From: Acidobacteriota bacterium
GTDB taxonomy: Bacteria > Acidobacteriota > Polarisedimenticolia > JACPZX01
Direction: 5' to 3'
NCBI GenBank assembly: GCA_016195325.1
Contig: JACPZX010000101.1
Span: 45,428-109,427 of the forward strand
Length of the DNA: 64,000 nt
This document shows positions 34,770 to 44,408 of this stretch, in pieces; the stretch's first letter is position 1; each line of letters starts with the position of its first letter. Below the pieces are notes generated by a model, which saw only the letters and a list, made by a program, of their open reading frames with translations, searched no databases and was not told the origin of the DNA. Made by a program: the position numbers and the translations under genes.

Positions 34770-36198
34770 CCTCGATGACGCGGCCGGCCGCGAACAGCGT
34801 CGACTCTTCGAAGAATTTTCCGAGGAGCTGGCACCCGAGGGGGAGCCCGCCGCGAGTGAACCCTCCCGGGACCGAGATCGCCGGTATCCCGGCGAGGTTG
34901 GCTGTGACGGTGAAGATGTCGGAGAGATACATGGCGAGAGGGTCATCCGTCTTCTCACCGAGCCGGAAAGCCGGGCCGGGCGTCGTGGGCACGGCGAGAA
35001 GATCGCACTGATCCCAGACGTTCTCGAAGTCGCGGCGCAGGAGCGCCCTGACCTTCTGAGCCTTCAGGTAGTAAGCGTCGTAGTACCCGGCGCTGAGCAC
35101 GAACGTGCCGAGCAGGATCCGGCGCCGGACCTCCGCGCCGAACCCCTCTCCCCTCGTCTCCTCGTAGAGGGCGCGCAGCGATTCGGCGCCGTTCGCCCGG
35201 TAGCCGAACCGCACGCCGTCGAACCTCGCGAGATTCGAGGAGGCCTCGGCGGTGGCAATGATGTAGTAGGTCGCGATGGCGTGCCGCGTTTGCGGCAGCG
35301 ACACCTCGACCAGCTTCGCGCCGGCCTCCTCGAGAATCCTGTGGCATCGCTCCATCGAGGCTGCGACCTCGGCGTCGAGCCCCTCGGGAAAGTATTCGAC
35401 GGGGACACCCACGCGAAGGCCCCGCACCCCTCTCGCGAGCGCCGCCAGGTAGTCGGGAACCTCGCGGTGCGAGCTCGTCATGTCGGAGGGGTCGTGCCCC
35501 GCGACCACCTGGAGCAGGCGGGCGCAGTCGGCCACCGTGCGAGCGAGGGGGCCGATCTGATCGAGCGAGGAGGCGAAGGCGACGAGCCCGTAGCGGGAGA
35601 CGCGGCCGTAGGTCGGCTTCAGCCCGACCACTCCCGTGAATGCGGCGGGCTGTCGCACCGAGCCACCCGTGTCGGTCCCCAGCGCCCCCGGCACCTCGCG
35701 CGCGGCGACCGCGGCCGCGGAGCCGCCGGAAGAGCCCCCGGGGACCCTGTCGGTGTCCCACGGATTCCGCGTGACCTGGAACGCGGAGTGCTCGGTCGAC
35801 GAACCCATGGCGAACTCGTCCATGTTCGTCTTGCCGATGATGACCGCGCCCGCGCGACGCAGGCGCTCCGTGGCCGTGGCGTCGTAGACCGGCACGTAGT
35901 TCCGGAGGATGCGGGACCCGCAGGTCGTCTCCCACCCGCGCGTCCCGATGATGTCCTTGAGCGCGATGGGAACCCCCGCCAGAAGGCCCGGAGCCGCGCC
36001 GCGTGCGCGCGCCGTGTCCACGGCCTCCGCCTCGCGAAGGGCCTCCTCCGCGCGGAGGGAGAGGAAAGCGCGGATCCGCGGCTCGACGCTCTCGACACGG
36101 GCCAGGCACGCGCTCACGACGTCCTTCGACGAGGCCGCGCCCGTGCGCATCAGCTCCAGGAGTCCGGCGATGCTCTCCCCGTGAAGCGGCGGCGTCAT
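34726..36198 (-). CDS. gatA: Asp-tRNA(Asn)/Glu-tRNA(Gln) amidotransferase subunit A
   Basis: This is a 490-residue amidase-signature protein. The catalytic Lys lies in [20 protein letters not shown] and the Ser-cis-Ser pair in [20 protein letters not shown], with [15 protein letters not shown] after it. It releases ammonia from glutamine for transamidation of mischarged tRNA. The ATG overlaps the gatC stop by 4 bp (ATGA). gatB is not next to this pair and must lie outside the window. Confidence 0.97.
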   Translation of the reverse strand: MTPPLHGESIAGLLELMRTGAASSKDVVSACLARVESVEPRIRAFLSLRAEEALREAEAVDTARARGAAPGLLAGVPIALKDIIGTRGWETTCGSRILRNYVPVYDATATERLRRAGAVIIGKTNMDEFAMGSSTEHSAFQVTRNPWDTDRVPGGSSGGSAAAVAAREVPGALGTDTGGSVRQPAAFTGVVGLKPTYGRVSRYGLVAFASSLDQIGPLARTVADCARLLQVVAGHDPSDMTSSHREVPDYLAALARGVRGLRVGVPVEYFPEGLDAEVAASMERCHRILEEAGAKLVEVSLPQTRHAIATYYIIATAEASSNLARFDGVRFGYRANGAESLRALYEETRGEGFGAEVRRRILLGTFVLSAGYYDAYYLKAQKVRALLRRDFENVWDQCDLLAVPTTPGPAFRLGEKTDDPLAMYLSDIFTVTANLAGIPAISVPGGFTRGGLPLGCQLLGKFFEESTLFAAGRVIEDALALKGPHPKLPI

Positions 36199-36485
36199 CC
36201 GGGAAGCGCCCGCGGCGTCTTGAAGTGCCCCTCACCCGACTCGGGAGCGTTCCTCAGCGCGTCGTCCTGGGCGAGGACCGCCGACTCCTCGTCGGCCCGG
36301 AGCATGGAGATCTCCTCGGTGAACCCCAGAGCGGGGGCGACCGACGAGGTGTCGACTTCGTCGAGCTGTGCGATGTAGTCGAGGATCTGATCGAGGTCGG
36401 CGCGGAGGCGCTCCGCGAGCTCATCGGGGACGGCGAGGTGCGCGAGCGCCGCCACGCGATGGACTTCGTCAATCGTTATCCTCAT
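36195..36485 (-). CDS. gatC: Asp-tRNA(Asn)/Glu-tRNA(Gln) amidotransferase subunit C
   Basis: This 96-residue protein has the usual GatC length. It starts [20 protein letters not shown] and continues with [18 protein letters not shown]. It ends with the ...[17 protein letters not shown] tail that wraps between GatA and GatB. It is first in a gatC-gatA operon and probably co-transcribed with the amidase downstream. Confidence 0.95.
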   Translation of the reverse strand: MRITIDEVHRVAALAHLAVPDELAERLRADLDQILDYIAQLDEVDTSSVAPALGFTEEISMLRADEESAVLAQDDALRNAPESGEGHFKTPRALPG

Positions 36486-36604
36486 GGCTCCCCGCGACCA
36501 CCGGCCTCTTCGCGCCCGTCATCATAACGAAGCGTCGCCGCCCGATCCATCGAGCAACCCCGAAAGCTTCCCCGGACGGGCCGACCGCGATAGGATGACA
36601 GCCA

Positions 36605-37510
36605 ATGGAAGCGACAGGCACCACGATACTCCTCCTCGCGCGCCTCCTCCTGACGGGGCCCGACGGAATGCATGCCCTGTCGGAACACAGGGCGCGCATC
36701 CCGCTCGGCGCGACCGGCCTCCTGCGGGAGACCGTTCGCGAGCCGGGCCTCCCGGGAGCCTTCGCCGTGAGTGTGACGCCGCGAGAGCGGAGGGCACCCG
36801 GCAAGGACGACCCCGGCGTCGCGAGGATCTCGATGTCGTTGCGTGTGGAGCTATGGGCCGACGCCGCGGCGGAGAGCTCGGGCAAGGCGGCCGACGAAGT
36901 GAATCTCGAAGAGGTGGAGCTCGAGGCCGGATCGTCGCACCTCGTCCAGGTCGCGGAAGATTCTGCCGGCGACCGCCGCCTGCTGCTCTCGCTGCGCCTG
37001 CTCAGGCCGGACGAGGAGACACCCGCGGGCGCGCCCCTCCCCTCCCACCTCAGGGAGGTCGCATTCCGGGTCGATGCCTACCGCGAGGCGGGAGGAATCC
37101 GCGAGCTCCTCTCGACCCACGCGCTCAGGACGCTCGAAGGCCTGCCGGTGTCGTGTCAGTCGTCGTGGACGGCCCCGAGGGAGGCGTCGGCATCGGGTCC
37201 ATCGCGTCCCGAAGAGGAGATCTCGCTGACGCTCCGGCCGATGACGCCGCAGGCGGGGTGGATCAGCGTCGACGCGACCTTCAGCGCACGCCTCCTCCCC
37301 CTGCAGGATTCGAAGGAGCCGCGCCTTGTGGACGCGTCGTTCACCCGGACCGTATCCCTCGGAATCCCCTTCGAGCTCTCGTTCCCCTTGCGGGTCGTGA
37401 CGCCGGAGGACGACCCAAACGCACCGGCCCGGCCTCAGGGCGCCGGCGGGGACGCATTCGTGGTCCAGATCACGCCATATCTGCCCGCGGCGGTCGGAGA
37501 TACCCCATAA
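36605..37510 (+). CDS. Protein of unknown function (301 aa)
   Basis: An open frame with gene-like codon use, divergent from gatC by 120 bp. The ATG at 36605 has AGGA upstream. There is no clear signal peptide or catalytic motif. The sequence alternates short beta-prone stretches (SMSLRVELWADAA, RRLLLSLRLLRPDEE, FELSFPLRVVTPEDD) and looks like one or two beta-sandwich units with acidic linkers. I recognise no family. It ends 260 bp before the receptor gene and has no terminator that I can see. Confidence 0.65.
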   Translation: MEATGTTILLLARLLLTGPDGMHALSEHRARIPLGATGLLRETVREPGLPGAFAVSVTPRERRAPGKDDPGVARISMSLRVELWADAAAESSGKAADEVNLEEVELEAGSSHLVQVAEDSAGDRRLLLSLRLLRPDEETPAGAPLPSHLREVAFRVDAYREAGGIRELLSTHALRTLEGLPVSCQSSWTAPREASASGPSRPEEEISLTLRPMTPQAGWISVDATFSARLLPLQDSKEPRLVDASFTRTVSLGIPFELSFPLRVVTPEDDPNAPARPQGAGGDAFVVQITPYLPAAVGDTP

Positions 37511-37640
37511 AAAAGGGACGAATGGCTATCATCCCGTCAACCAACGCGGCCGAATCCGGGTCAAAGGCGAGCGAAGAGTTGGTCCGCCCGGGGGAGGGCG
37601 GAATGGGGTGCGCCGATGCTGGCGCTACATCGTTATTACG

Positions 37641-37669
37641 TTGACGCTCGGGTGGGTGTGTGGTATAAG
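37641..37669 (+). promoter_or_regulatory. Sigma-70-type promoter of the TonB-dependent receptor gene
   Basis: TTGACG (37641-37646) and TATAAG (37664-37669) are separated by exactly 17 bp, with a GT-rich spacer. Transcription would start near 37676, giving a leader of about 100 nt before the receptor ATG. The -10 box is also one arm of an inverted repeat listed next. Confidence 0.7.
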
Positions 37670-37705
37670 GCTCTGAATTCCGTCCTGTGCGTAAGACCTT
37701 ATACC
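37662..37705. repeat. 9-bp inverted repeat overlapping the receptor promoter
   Basis: GGTATAAGG (37662-37670) and CCTTATACC (37697-37705) are exact reverse complements, 26 bp apart. The left arm contains the -10 box, and the right arm lies just after the expected transcription start. This may be a repressor site, an RNA stem at the 5' end of the message, or a second promoter on the other strand (TTGCCG, 16 bp, TATAAG). Confidence 0.6.
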
Positions 37706-37778
37706 TTAACGCTTTCGCTCGGCAATCCGGAAAGTCCCAACCCCTTGTCCGGGGCCTGAGCTGGTTCGGAGGGTGGTG

Positions 37779-40700
37779 ATGAAGACCCATCGACTGGTCG
37801 CGGTGTGGCTTGCCGCGTCCGCGCTGCTGGTTTCCGGAGCCTTCGCGCAAGCGACGACGGCGGTTCTGAAGGGCAAGGTCGTGGACAGCGAGGGCACGGG
37901 CCTCCCGGGCGTACCCGTGACGGTGGCCAGCAGGACTCACGGCGACGCGAAGAAGACCGTGATGACGGACATCGAAGGAAACTTCAAGTTCCAGCTCCTG
38001 CCCCCCGCCAACGATTACTCGCTGAACGTCAACTACCCGGGGTTCGCCCCCATCGAGCTGGGGCCTATCGATCTCGATCCCGGCAAGACGACCGTGCAGG
38101 ACATCACGCTCCGGTCGCAAGAGGAGTTGACGCAGCGCGTCGAGGTCGTGGCCCACGGAAGCATCGTCGACACGGAGAGCACGAAAACCGCGTCCACGTT
38201 CAACACCGAGTTCATCGAGGGGCTGCCCATCATCGGCCACAACTACCAGGACATCCTGACCCTCACGCCCGGGGTGACCGACACCGACGGTGACGGGAAC
38301 CCGAACGTTCAAGGCGCCCGATCGACGGGGCTCCAGTACCGTCTCGACGGCGGCAACATCACCGACCCTGCGAGCGGGACCTTCGGGCAGAATCTCAACA
38401 TCGACGCCGTCGAGGAGATCGAGGTCATCACCTCCGGCGCCAGCGCCGAGTACGGGCGCGCCGACGGCGGGTTCGCGAACATCATCACCAAGTCGGGCTC
38501 GAACGACTTCGAGGGCTCCTTCAAGATGTTCTGGCAGGGCCGCTTCCTGAACGGACAGGGCGCCACGAACAACGTGGACACCTTCTACACGTTCAACAGG
38601 GTGGAGTCCAACCTGCGGCGCACGGCCCCCTACCTCACGGTGGGCGGAGCCCTCAAGAAGGACAAGATCTGGTACTTCGGGTCCATTCAGTACCTGGACC
38701 GGGTCAACCCCCTGAACCTCTCCGGCGCGACGATTGTCCAGCAAACGACGGGACACAACACGTTCGCCAAGGTGACCTGGCAGGTCAATTCCGACAACAA
38801 GCTCGCGCTCCAGTACAACGACGATCCCTACAAGTTCACGGGGTTCTTCCTGAACTTCGGCACCGACAAAGACTCCGACGCGACGTTCACGCAGGGCGGC
38901 CAGACCCCCCAGCTCCGTTGGACGTCCATCATCTCGCCGACGCTGCTCCTCGAGACCCTCGCCACGCACTATGACTCGGGAATTGGGGTCACGCCCGTGT
39001 CGAGTCTCTTCCACACGACGAACATCGACACCATCGTGTCGCGCGTCAACGGTAAGGTGAGCCTCCAGGCCCTCTACCCGGTCAAGGAGTGCTCCGTCGG
39101 AGGCACGGTCTTCATTCAGAACTGCGACCCGAGCGCCGGGAAACTGTCGATCTACGACATCAACCTCAGCAACGGCACCACGACAGGCCCGTACTACATC
39201 CAGTCCTCCGACTCGCGCAAGAGAGACGCCATCAAGACGGACCTCAGCTATACGATCGAGGACGCCTGGGGCGAGCACCAGATCAAGTCCGGCCTCGAGT
39301 TCGCGAACGAATCGTACGGGAACTCGCCGACCACGAACCCGTTCTTCCTGAGCTTCCTGAAGGATTGCCCGTCGTGCCGGGATCCCCAGGGTAACCCGAT
39401 TCCGAACGCGGTCACGGGCGTCCAGGCGCTATTCCAGGCCCAGCCGGTCGTCGTCGATCAGCGAGCGGTCAGCTTCAACTCGGCCATTTATCTCGTGGAC
39501 TCGTGGAAGCCGAAACAGAATGTGACCTTGCAGCTCAGCGCGCGCATCGATCGCGAGGATGTCGACAGCGCGGGGTTCACCTTCTTCAATCCGCGCACGG
39601 AGCGGAAGCAGGCAATCGACCTCGTGAAAGCGATGTGCTCGGACGGGCTCCGGGTCTCGAGCGCCGGCACCGGAGGCAGGAACACGTCGTCCCAGGTTTG
39701 TGGTCCGAATCTCACGAGCAACTTCGAGCCGAGCCAGAACCTGTTCTACACGATGGACGCGCAGACGCCGGAAAAGCTGAGAAAGTACGACACCAACCTC
39801 GACGGCGTCTTCGACGAGGGCGCGGACGGGTCGCCGTGGAGAAGCTTCTACACCACGTTTCCGGACAGGCTCCCCGAGAACTTCGAGATCAAGAACACGA
39901 ATCTCTCCCCGCGCCTCAGCCTCTCCTGGGATCCGTGGGCGGACGGCAAGACCAAGCTCTTCTCGACGTGGGGGCGCTACTACGACAGGCTCTTCCTCGA
40001 TACCGTGCGTTACGAAATCGGCCCCGATTCGGTCGCCTACATCTTCACGCCGGATCCGGCGACCCACGTCCTGAACCAGAACACCGTTTCGAGATCGACG
40101 TCCAGCGTCACGATCGAGCAGATCGACCGCAACCTGAAGACGCCCTACACCGACGCCTTCACCGTGGGGTTCGAGCGCGAGCTCGCTCCCGAGTGGTCCG
40201 CGAAGGTGACGTTCACGCAGAAGCTCGCGTGGAACCTCATTCAGGACACCGACTTCAACCACGCGCGCTGCACCGATTACCCCGCGTTCTTCGGCGTCAG
40301 CTCCTCCAGCGTCTGCCCGCTGTACACCAACTCGAAGACCGGGAAGATCGTCCTCAGCGACGATCTGTTCGGCAGCCCCGTGAATGGCGGCCCGAACACC
40401 GCGCCGGACCTCTACAACATCAATCCGAACTTCAACCAGATCCTCCGAATCGGAAACTCGAACGAGTCCTGGTACAAGTCCGTCGCCGTCGAGCTCAACA
40501 AGCGCCTCCACCGGAACTGGCAGATGCAGGCGAGCTATACCTACTCGAAGGCCGTCGGCAACGCCGAGGACTTCGCCTCGGCGCTCGGCAACGACCCGTC
40601 GACGAAGGACCACGAGAAGGGCTTCCTGAGCTACGACCAGCGCCATCGGGCGGTCGTCATTCTGAGCACGCACCTGCCGAAAGACGTCGAACTGGGAGGA

Positions 40701-41045
40701 ACGATCACCTGGGAAGGCGGAACGCCGTACGCGGTCATCTCCCAGACGGTCGACCAGGACAACGCGGGCAACGTCAGCTTCCGCACCTTCTACCCGACGG
40801 GGACGAGAAACGACCAGCGCAACGGCAACTACTGGTCGCTCGACACGCAGGTCATCAAGCGATTCCGCGTCGGCAAGGTGCAATCGTCGGCGCAGTTCGC
40901 AGTTCAGAACATCCTCAACAACGATGACCTGACCCTCAGCGCCTACCGCGTCTCCTCGTTCAACGGAGTTGGGCTTCAGGGCGGGCCTCAGGGTCTGCGT
41001 CGTTTCGGCCGCTTCTGGGAGCTCGGGGTCTCGTTCAACTTCTAG
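37779..41045 (+). CDS. Oar-type TonB-dependent receptor with carboxypeptidase-regulatory N-terminal domain
   Basis: About 1088 residues. The signal peptide (MKTHRLVAVWLAASALLVSG, AFA) is followed by a beta-sandwich domain (KGKVVDSEGTGLPGVPVTVA) of the CarboxypepD_reg type. The plug domain is from about 115 to 240 (EGLPIIGHNYQDILTLTPGV, GGFANIITKSGSNDFEGS). A large outer-membrane beta-barrel ends in the aromatic signal ELGVSFNF. Such receptors import large or complex substrates and are abundant in Acidobacteriota. The ligand is unknown. The ATG at 37779 has GGAGGG five bases upstream. A strong intrinsic terminator follows the gene. Confidence 0.93.
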   Translation: MKTHRLVAVWLAASALLVSGAFAQATTAVLKGKVVDSEGTGLPGVPVTVASRTHGDAKKTVMTDIEGNFKFQLLPPANDYSLNVNYPGFAPIELGPIDLDPGKTTVQDITLRSQEELTQRVEVVAHGSIVDTESTKTASTFNTEFIEGLPIIGHNYQDILTLTPGVTDTDGDGNPNVQGARSTGLQYRLDGGNITDPASGTFGQNLNIDAVEEIEVITSGASAEYGRADGGFANIITKSGSNDFEGSFKMFWQGRFLNGQGATNNVDTFYTFNRVESNLRRTAPYLTVGGALKKDKIWYFGSIQYLDRVNPLNLSGATIVQQTTGHNTFAKVTWQVNSDNKLALQYNDDPYKFTGFFLNFGTDKDSDATFTQGGQTPQLRWTSIISPTLLLETLATHYDSGIGVTPVSSLFHTTNIDTIVSRVNGKVSLQALYPVKECSVGGTVFIQNCDPSAGKLSIYDINLSNGTTTGPYYIQSSDSRKRDAIKTDLSYTIEDAWGEHQIKSGLEFANESYGNSPTTNPFFLSFLKDCPSCRDPQGNPIPNAVTGVQALFQAQPVVVDQRAVSFNSAIYLVDSWKPKQNVTLQLSARIDREDVDSAGFTFFNPRTERKQAIDLVKAMCSDGLRVSSAGTGGRNTSSQVCGPNLTSNFEPSQNLFYTMDAQTPEKLRKYDTNLDGVFDEGADGSPWRSFYTTFPDRLPENFEIKNTNLSPRLSLSWDPWADGKTKLFSTWGRYYDRLFLDTVRYEIGPDSVAYIFTPDPATHVLNQNTVSRSTSSVTIEQIDRNLKTPYTDAFTVGFERELAPEWSAKVTFTQKLAWNLIQDTDFNHARCTDYPAFFGVSSSSVCPLYTNSKTGKIVLSDDLFGSPVNGGPNTAPDLYNINPNFNQILRIGNSNESWYKSVAVELNKRLHRNWQMQASYTYSKAVGNAEDFASALGNDPSTKDHEKGFLSYDQRHRAVVILSTHLPKDVELGGTITWEGGTPYAVISQTVDQDNAGNVSFRTFYPTGTRNDQRNGNYWSLDTQVIKRFRVGKVQSSAQFAVQNILNNDDLTLSAYRVSSFNGVGLQGGPQGLRRFGRFWELGVSFNF

Positions 41046-41072
41046 AAACCGCTCCCTTCCAACGACTATGCT

Positions 41073-41100
41073 GGGGCCACGGCAACGTGGCCCCTTTTTT
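41073..41100 (+). terminator. Intrinsic terminator after the receptor gene
   Basis: A perfect 9-bp stem (GGGGCCACG with CGTGGCCCC) with loop GCAA is followed by TTTTTT, 28 bp after the receptor stop. This is the clearest rho-independent terminator in the window. It also rules out an alternative GTG start for the next gene that falls inside the stem. Confidence 0.92.
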
Positions 41101-41128
41101 CTTGTACGCGCGGAGGCGAGCGAACGAC

Positions 41129-42667
41129 ATGGTCCGGCACCGCAGGCTCCTAGGTCTCGCAGCACTCCTGGCTACGACTTTCCTCCCCGCGCACGCCGAC
41201 GTCGCCCCCGGGGATCCAGCCGCTCTCCTCGATCGAGCGGACGGCAAGTGGAGGCAGGGGCCCGCGCGGTATCTGATCACCAGGGACGAGGACGCCCAGT
41301 TTCGAAAGCTGAAGACGGACGAAGAGCGCAAAGCGTTCGTCGATCAGTTCTGGGCCCGGCGCGACCCCTCTCCCGGGACCCCCGCCAACGAGTTCAAGGA
41401 TCTGCTCGTCAAGCGCCTCACCGTGATCGAGCAGCGCTTCGGCGGGCACAACGGCAAGGGATGGGAGGACGATCGAGGGAGGACCGTGCTCCTGCTGGGG
41501 CCACCCGACAAGATCGAGGTGCACGAGTCGGGCTCCGGGGATGCGGGAGGGCAGGGCCCCGGCGGCCCGGCGTCGGGCGGCCCCGCGGATTCCGGAGGAT
41601 CCGGGCCGCGGCGGAAAGCGACGTTCATCTTCGAGCGCCCGGTGGTTCCCGGAGCCGTCGTCCCGTTGAAGATCGAGCTCGCGGAGGAGACGACCGGCGA
41701 GTACCGGTTGCTCTCGAAGTTCGATTTCACAGACCCGCGGCTCACGGGAGTGACTCCGCTTCCCTTGCCGGCGCCGGCCCCTGCGGCGCCGCCGAAGCCG
41801 GAGCCGCCACCGCCGGCGGCCCCGGCACCCGAGCCGCCCGCGGCGCCCCCCACTCCGCAGCAGGCGCTCATGGAGGAGCTCTTCTCCGGCGTGACCCCCA
41901 CGGTGAAGCTCCCGATCTTCTACCGCTTCGATTTCTTCAAGACGGCCGACGCGGGAACGATGGGGACGCTGACGCTCGCGATCAAGAAGCCGACGAGCGG
42001 CAACCTCACGCCGATCGTCGCGGCGAGGATCACGGGCCCCGAGGACAAGGTCGTCGCGAAGTTCGACAGGGAGGACACGTTCGCGCCGTCGCCGGCCAAC
42101 TCGGCGACCGGCGGCGAGGTCGTCTTCCAGGCGGCGCACGATCTTCCGCCGGGCAAGTACTCGTTCACCGTCGTGGCGAAGGACCCGAACAGCGGCGAGG
42201 CGGGATTCCTTCTGAACAGGGATCTGGTCGTCCCCGATTTCCACGGGACGGACCTGGGAATCAGCACCGTGGTTCTCGCCCGCAAGGTGGAGCGCCTCGC
42301 GGCTCCGGCCGACGCCACCGCGCGTTACGTGCTGGGGAATTTCAAGGTCCTTCCGTCCCCCCGCCCCTCGTTCAAGGCCGGAGAGGACGTATGGCTCTAC
42401 TACCAGATCTACAACACCGCCAACGACGCGGCGTCGGGGCAGCCGAAGATCAAGGTGTCGTACACCTTTCAGAAGATCGAGAAGACGAAGCCGATCATTC
42501 TCGGGGGCAAGCCGATCGAGCAGGTCGTGAACAACAACGTCCAGGCCTATTCGGTCACCGTCGCGCCGCAGTGGCCCGCGGGCGAGTACCAGGTCCTGCT
42601 CAAGGTCGACGACCTGATCGCCGCGAAGTCCGCGACCGCCGCCATCGCCTTCAGCGTCGTGAAGTAG
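41129..42667 (+). CDS. GWxTD domain-containing exported protein (first of two)
   Basis: About 512 residues. The signal sequence (RRLLGLAALLATTFLPAHAD) is followed by the GWxTD module: WRQGPARYLITRDEDAQFRK, then FVDQFWARRDPSPGTP and GKGWEDDRGRTVLLLGPPDK. The eponymous motif here is GWEDD. A Pro/Ala-rich linker lies near residues 210-245. The C-terminal half has beta-sandwich character with PPGKYSFTVVAKD and PAGEYQVLLKVDD. The function of the family is unknown. The ATG at 41129 is chosen because the longer frame begins inside the terminator. The gene has 18 bp to its paralogue. Confidence 0.9.
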   Translation: MVRHRRLLGLAALLATTFLPAHADVAPGDPAALLDRADGKWRQGPARYLITRDEDAQFRKLKTDEERKAFVDQFWARRDPSPGTPANEFKDLLVKRLTVIEQRFGGHNGKGWEDDRGRTVLLLGPPDKIEVHESGSGDAGGQGPGGPASGGPADSGGSGPRRKATFIFERPVVPGAVVPLKIELAEETTGEYRLLSKFDFTDPRLTGVTPLPLPAPAPAAPPKPEPPPPAAPAPEPPAAPPTPQQALMEELFSGVTPTVKLPIFYRFDFFKTADAGTMGTLTLAIKKPTSGNLTPIVAARITGPEDKVVAKFDREDTFAPSPANSATGGEVVFQAAHDLPPGKYSFTVVAKDPNSGEAGFLLNRDLVVPDFHGTDLGISTVVLARKVERLAAPADATARYVLGNFKVLPSPRPSFKAGEDVWLYYQIYNTANDAASGQPKIKVSYTFQKIEKTKPIILGGKPIEQVVNNNVQAYSVTVAPQWPAGEYQVLLKVDDLIAAKSATAAIAFSVVK

Positions 42668-42685
42668 CGACGGGGAGTGCCGCTC

Positions 42686-44305
42686 ATGCCCCGAGCCAGG
42701 GAATCGAGCCCCTCCCGGCTCCGGATCCTCGCCGCACCGTGCGCGATGGCAGCCCTCGCGGCATGCCTCGCCACGTCCCCGGCGGCTACGTCGAAGACGC
42801 ACGTCGGCGATGAGCCCACCGAGGAATGGCGGGAGGGACCGGTCCGGTACATCATCACGCGGGCGGAGGACGTCGAGTTCAAGTCGCTCCGCACGGAAGA
42901 GGACCGGCGCGCCTTCATCGAGAATTTCTGGCGACGACGGGATCCCACCCCGGAGACGCCGGGGAACGAGTACCGGGCCGAGTTCTGGAAGCGGGTCCGC
43001 AGCGCCAACAGCCAGTTCGGCAGGGACAACCCGCGCCCGGGATGGCGCTCCGACATGGGAAAGATCTTCATCCTCTTCGGTCCGCCCGACGAGATCCGGC
43101 GCAACGAGGTCCAGGAGGGCAGCCGGGGGACCATCGTCTGGACGTACCGCAACAGCCCCAGGATCGGCGGGTTCAGCACCGAGGCCGGTCCGAACACCGT
43201 CATCGCCTTCGCGCAGGACAGCACGAGTGAATACCGCCTGACGGCCGAGCCGACGAAGCTGGCGAATGTCTGGGAGGGGCTCCCCAACCCCCAGCCCCCC
43301 ATGGGCCAGTTCAAGATATTCGAGATTCAGCGGCAGGCCCTGATGGACGCCTACAAGAAGCGCATCGGACTCACCGATCCCGTGATTCGCGAAGCGGGGG
43401 GCCCCGCGTTCGAGTCGCCGCTCGGTCTGACGATGATCCTGGGCCGGCTCCAGCAGCCGCCGAAGGAGTGGACGCTCAAGGGCGAGGTCAACACGCGGCA
43501 GTTCTTCGGAGCTCTCCCCTTTCGCGCCCGCGCTGATTTCTTCAAGACGACCGGCCGCGAGACCCAGACGCTCTTCAACGTGGCGATTCGGAGCACCTCG
43601 GTGACCTTCCGCGAGTCTCCGACGGGCGGGAAGCCCGCGATTAGGGCCTTCGCGAGGCTCCTGGACTCGACCGCCACGGCGCCGGCCATGCCGGCAGGCG
43701 CGGAGGTCGAGTTCGCGCCGGCGCCCGGGAACGACACGGCGGGACTCGACGACGACCTGATCTTCCAGGCGCACGCCCGGCTGGCGCCCGGGTCGTACGT
43801 CGCGCGCATCACCGTCCTCGACGAAGTCAGCGGCCGGACGGGGAACAGCGACACGGCGTTCACGGCTCCGGATTTCACGAGCTCCGGGCTGACAATCAGC
43901 ACGGTCGCGCTGGCCTCCTCCCTCGATCAGGTGCCGCAGGAGAGCGCGGGCTCGACCGCGCCCTTCGTCATCGGGACGTTGATGGTCGTCCCGAGGCTCG
44001 GGCAGGAGTTCTCGGCGTCGGACGATCTCGCCTTCTACTACCAGGTGTACGGCGCGACGCCGGATCCCGCCACGTCCCGGCCGAAGCTGAACGTCGCGTA
44101 CATCTTCTTCGCCCCCGACGGAGAAAAGCTGAAGGAGGTCGCCCGGATCGCGTTCGAAGGCCAGAACTCCGAGGCGCACGGCTACTCGCTGCCCCTCGAG
44201 AACTGGCCCCCGGGCGAGTACATCCTGCGCATCGAGGTCACCGACACCCTCGCGTCGCAGACGACGGATCGCGACGTCATTTTCCGCGTCAGGAAACCCT
44301 CCTGA
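42686..44305 (+). CDS. GWxTD domain-containing lipoprotein (second of two)
   Basis: About 539 residues. The N terminus ends in a lipobox-like ALAAC after a hydrophobic stretch, so this copy is probably membrane-anchored, unlike the first. The GWxTD module reads WREGPVRYIITRAEDVEFKS, then FIENFWRRRDPTPETPGNEY and PRPGWRSDMGKIFILFGPPD. The C-terminal domain repeats the PPGEYILRIEVTD pattern. It is a diverged paralogue of the preceding gene. The ATG at 42686 has GGGGAG eight bases upstream. A hairpin follows the stop. Confidence 0.88.
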   Translation: MPRARESSPSRLRILAAPCAMAALAACLATSPAATSKTHVGDEPTEEWREGPVRYIITRAEDVEFKSLRTEEDRRAFIENFWRRRDPTPETPGNEYRAEFWKRVRSANSQFGRDNPRPGWRSDMGKIFILFGPPDEIRRNEVQEGSRGTIVWTYRNSPRIGGFSTEAGPNTVIAFAQDSTSEYRLTAEPTKLANVWEGLPNPQPPMGQFKIFEIQRQALMDAYKKRIGLTDPVIREAGGPAFESPLGLTMILGRLQQPPKEWTLKGEVNTRQFFGALPFRARADFFKTTGRETQTLFNVAIRSTSVTFRESPTGGKPAIRAFARLLDSTATAPAMPAGAEVEFAPAPGNDTAGLDDDLIFQAHARLAPGSYVARITVLDEVSGRTGNSDTAFTAPDFTSSGLTISTVALASSLDQVPQESAGSTAPFVIGTLMVVPRLGQEFSASDDLAFYYQVYGATPDPATSRPKLNVAYIFFAPDGEKLKEVARIAFEGQNSEAHGYSLPLENWPPGEYILRIEVTDTLASQTTDRDVIFRVRKPS

Positions 44306-44311
44306 CGGAGC

Positions 44312-44332
44312 CCCCCGGCGGCACGCCGGGGG
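44312..44332 (+). terminator. Hairpin after the second GWxTD gene
   Basis: CCCCCGGCG pairs perfectly with CGCCGGGGG around a GCA loop, 6 bp after the stop codon. There is no T-run. It is probably a transcript-end hairpin separating this gene from cysS. Confidence 0.5.
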
Positions 44333-44367
44333 CATGCGCCGCGGCGGCGGACCCCGGGGCCGCATTC

Positions 44368-44397
44368 TTGACAATGGCGAAGGCCGCGCCGTAGAGT
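44368..44397 (+). promoter_or_regulatory. Candidate promoter of cysS
   Basis: TTGACA (44368-44373) is followed after 18 bp by TAGAGT (44392-44397). The ATG of cysS is only 12 bp after the -10 box, so a message started here would have almost no leader. I see no ribosome binding site that would need one. Confidence 0.5.
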
Positions 44398-44408
44398 CCG
44401 AGCCTGCC

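Noticed and set aside
41087-41128. Earlier GTG start for the first GWxTD protein
   Set aside because: It lies inside the intrinsic terminator stem of the receptor gene and would spoil the signal peptide.
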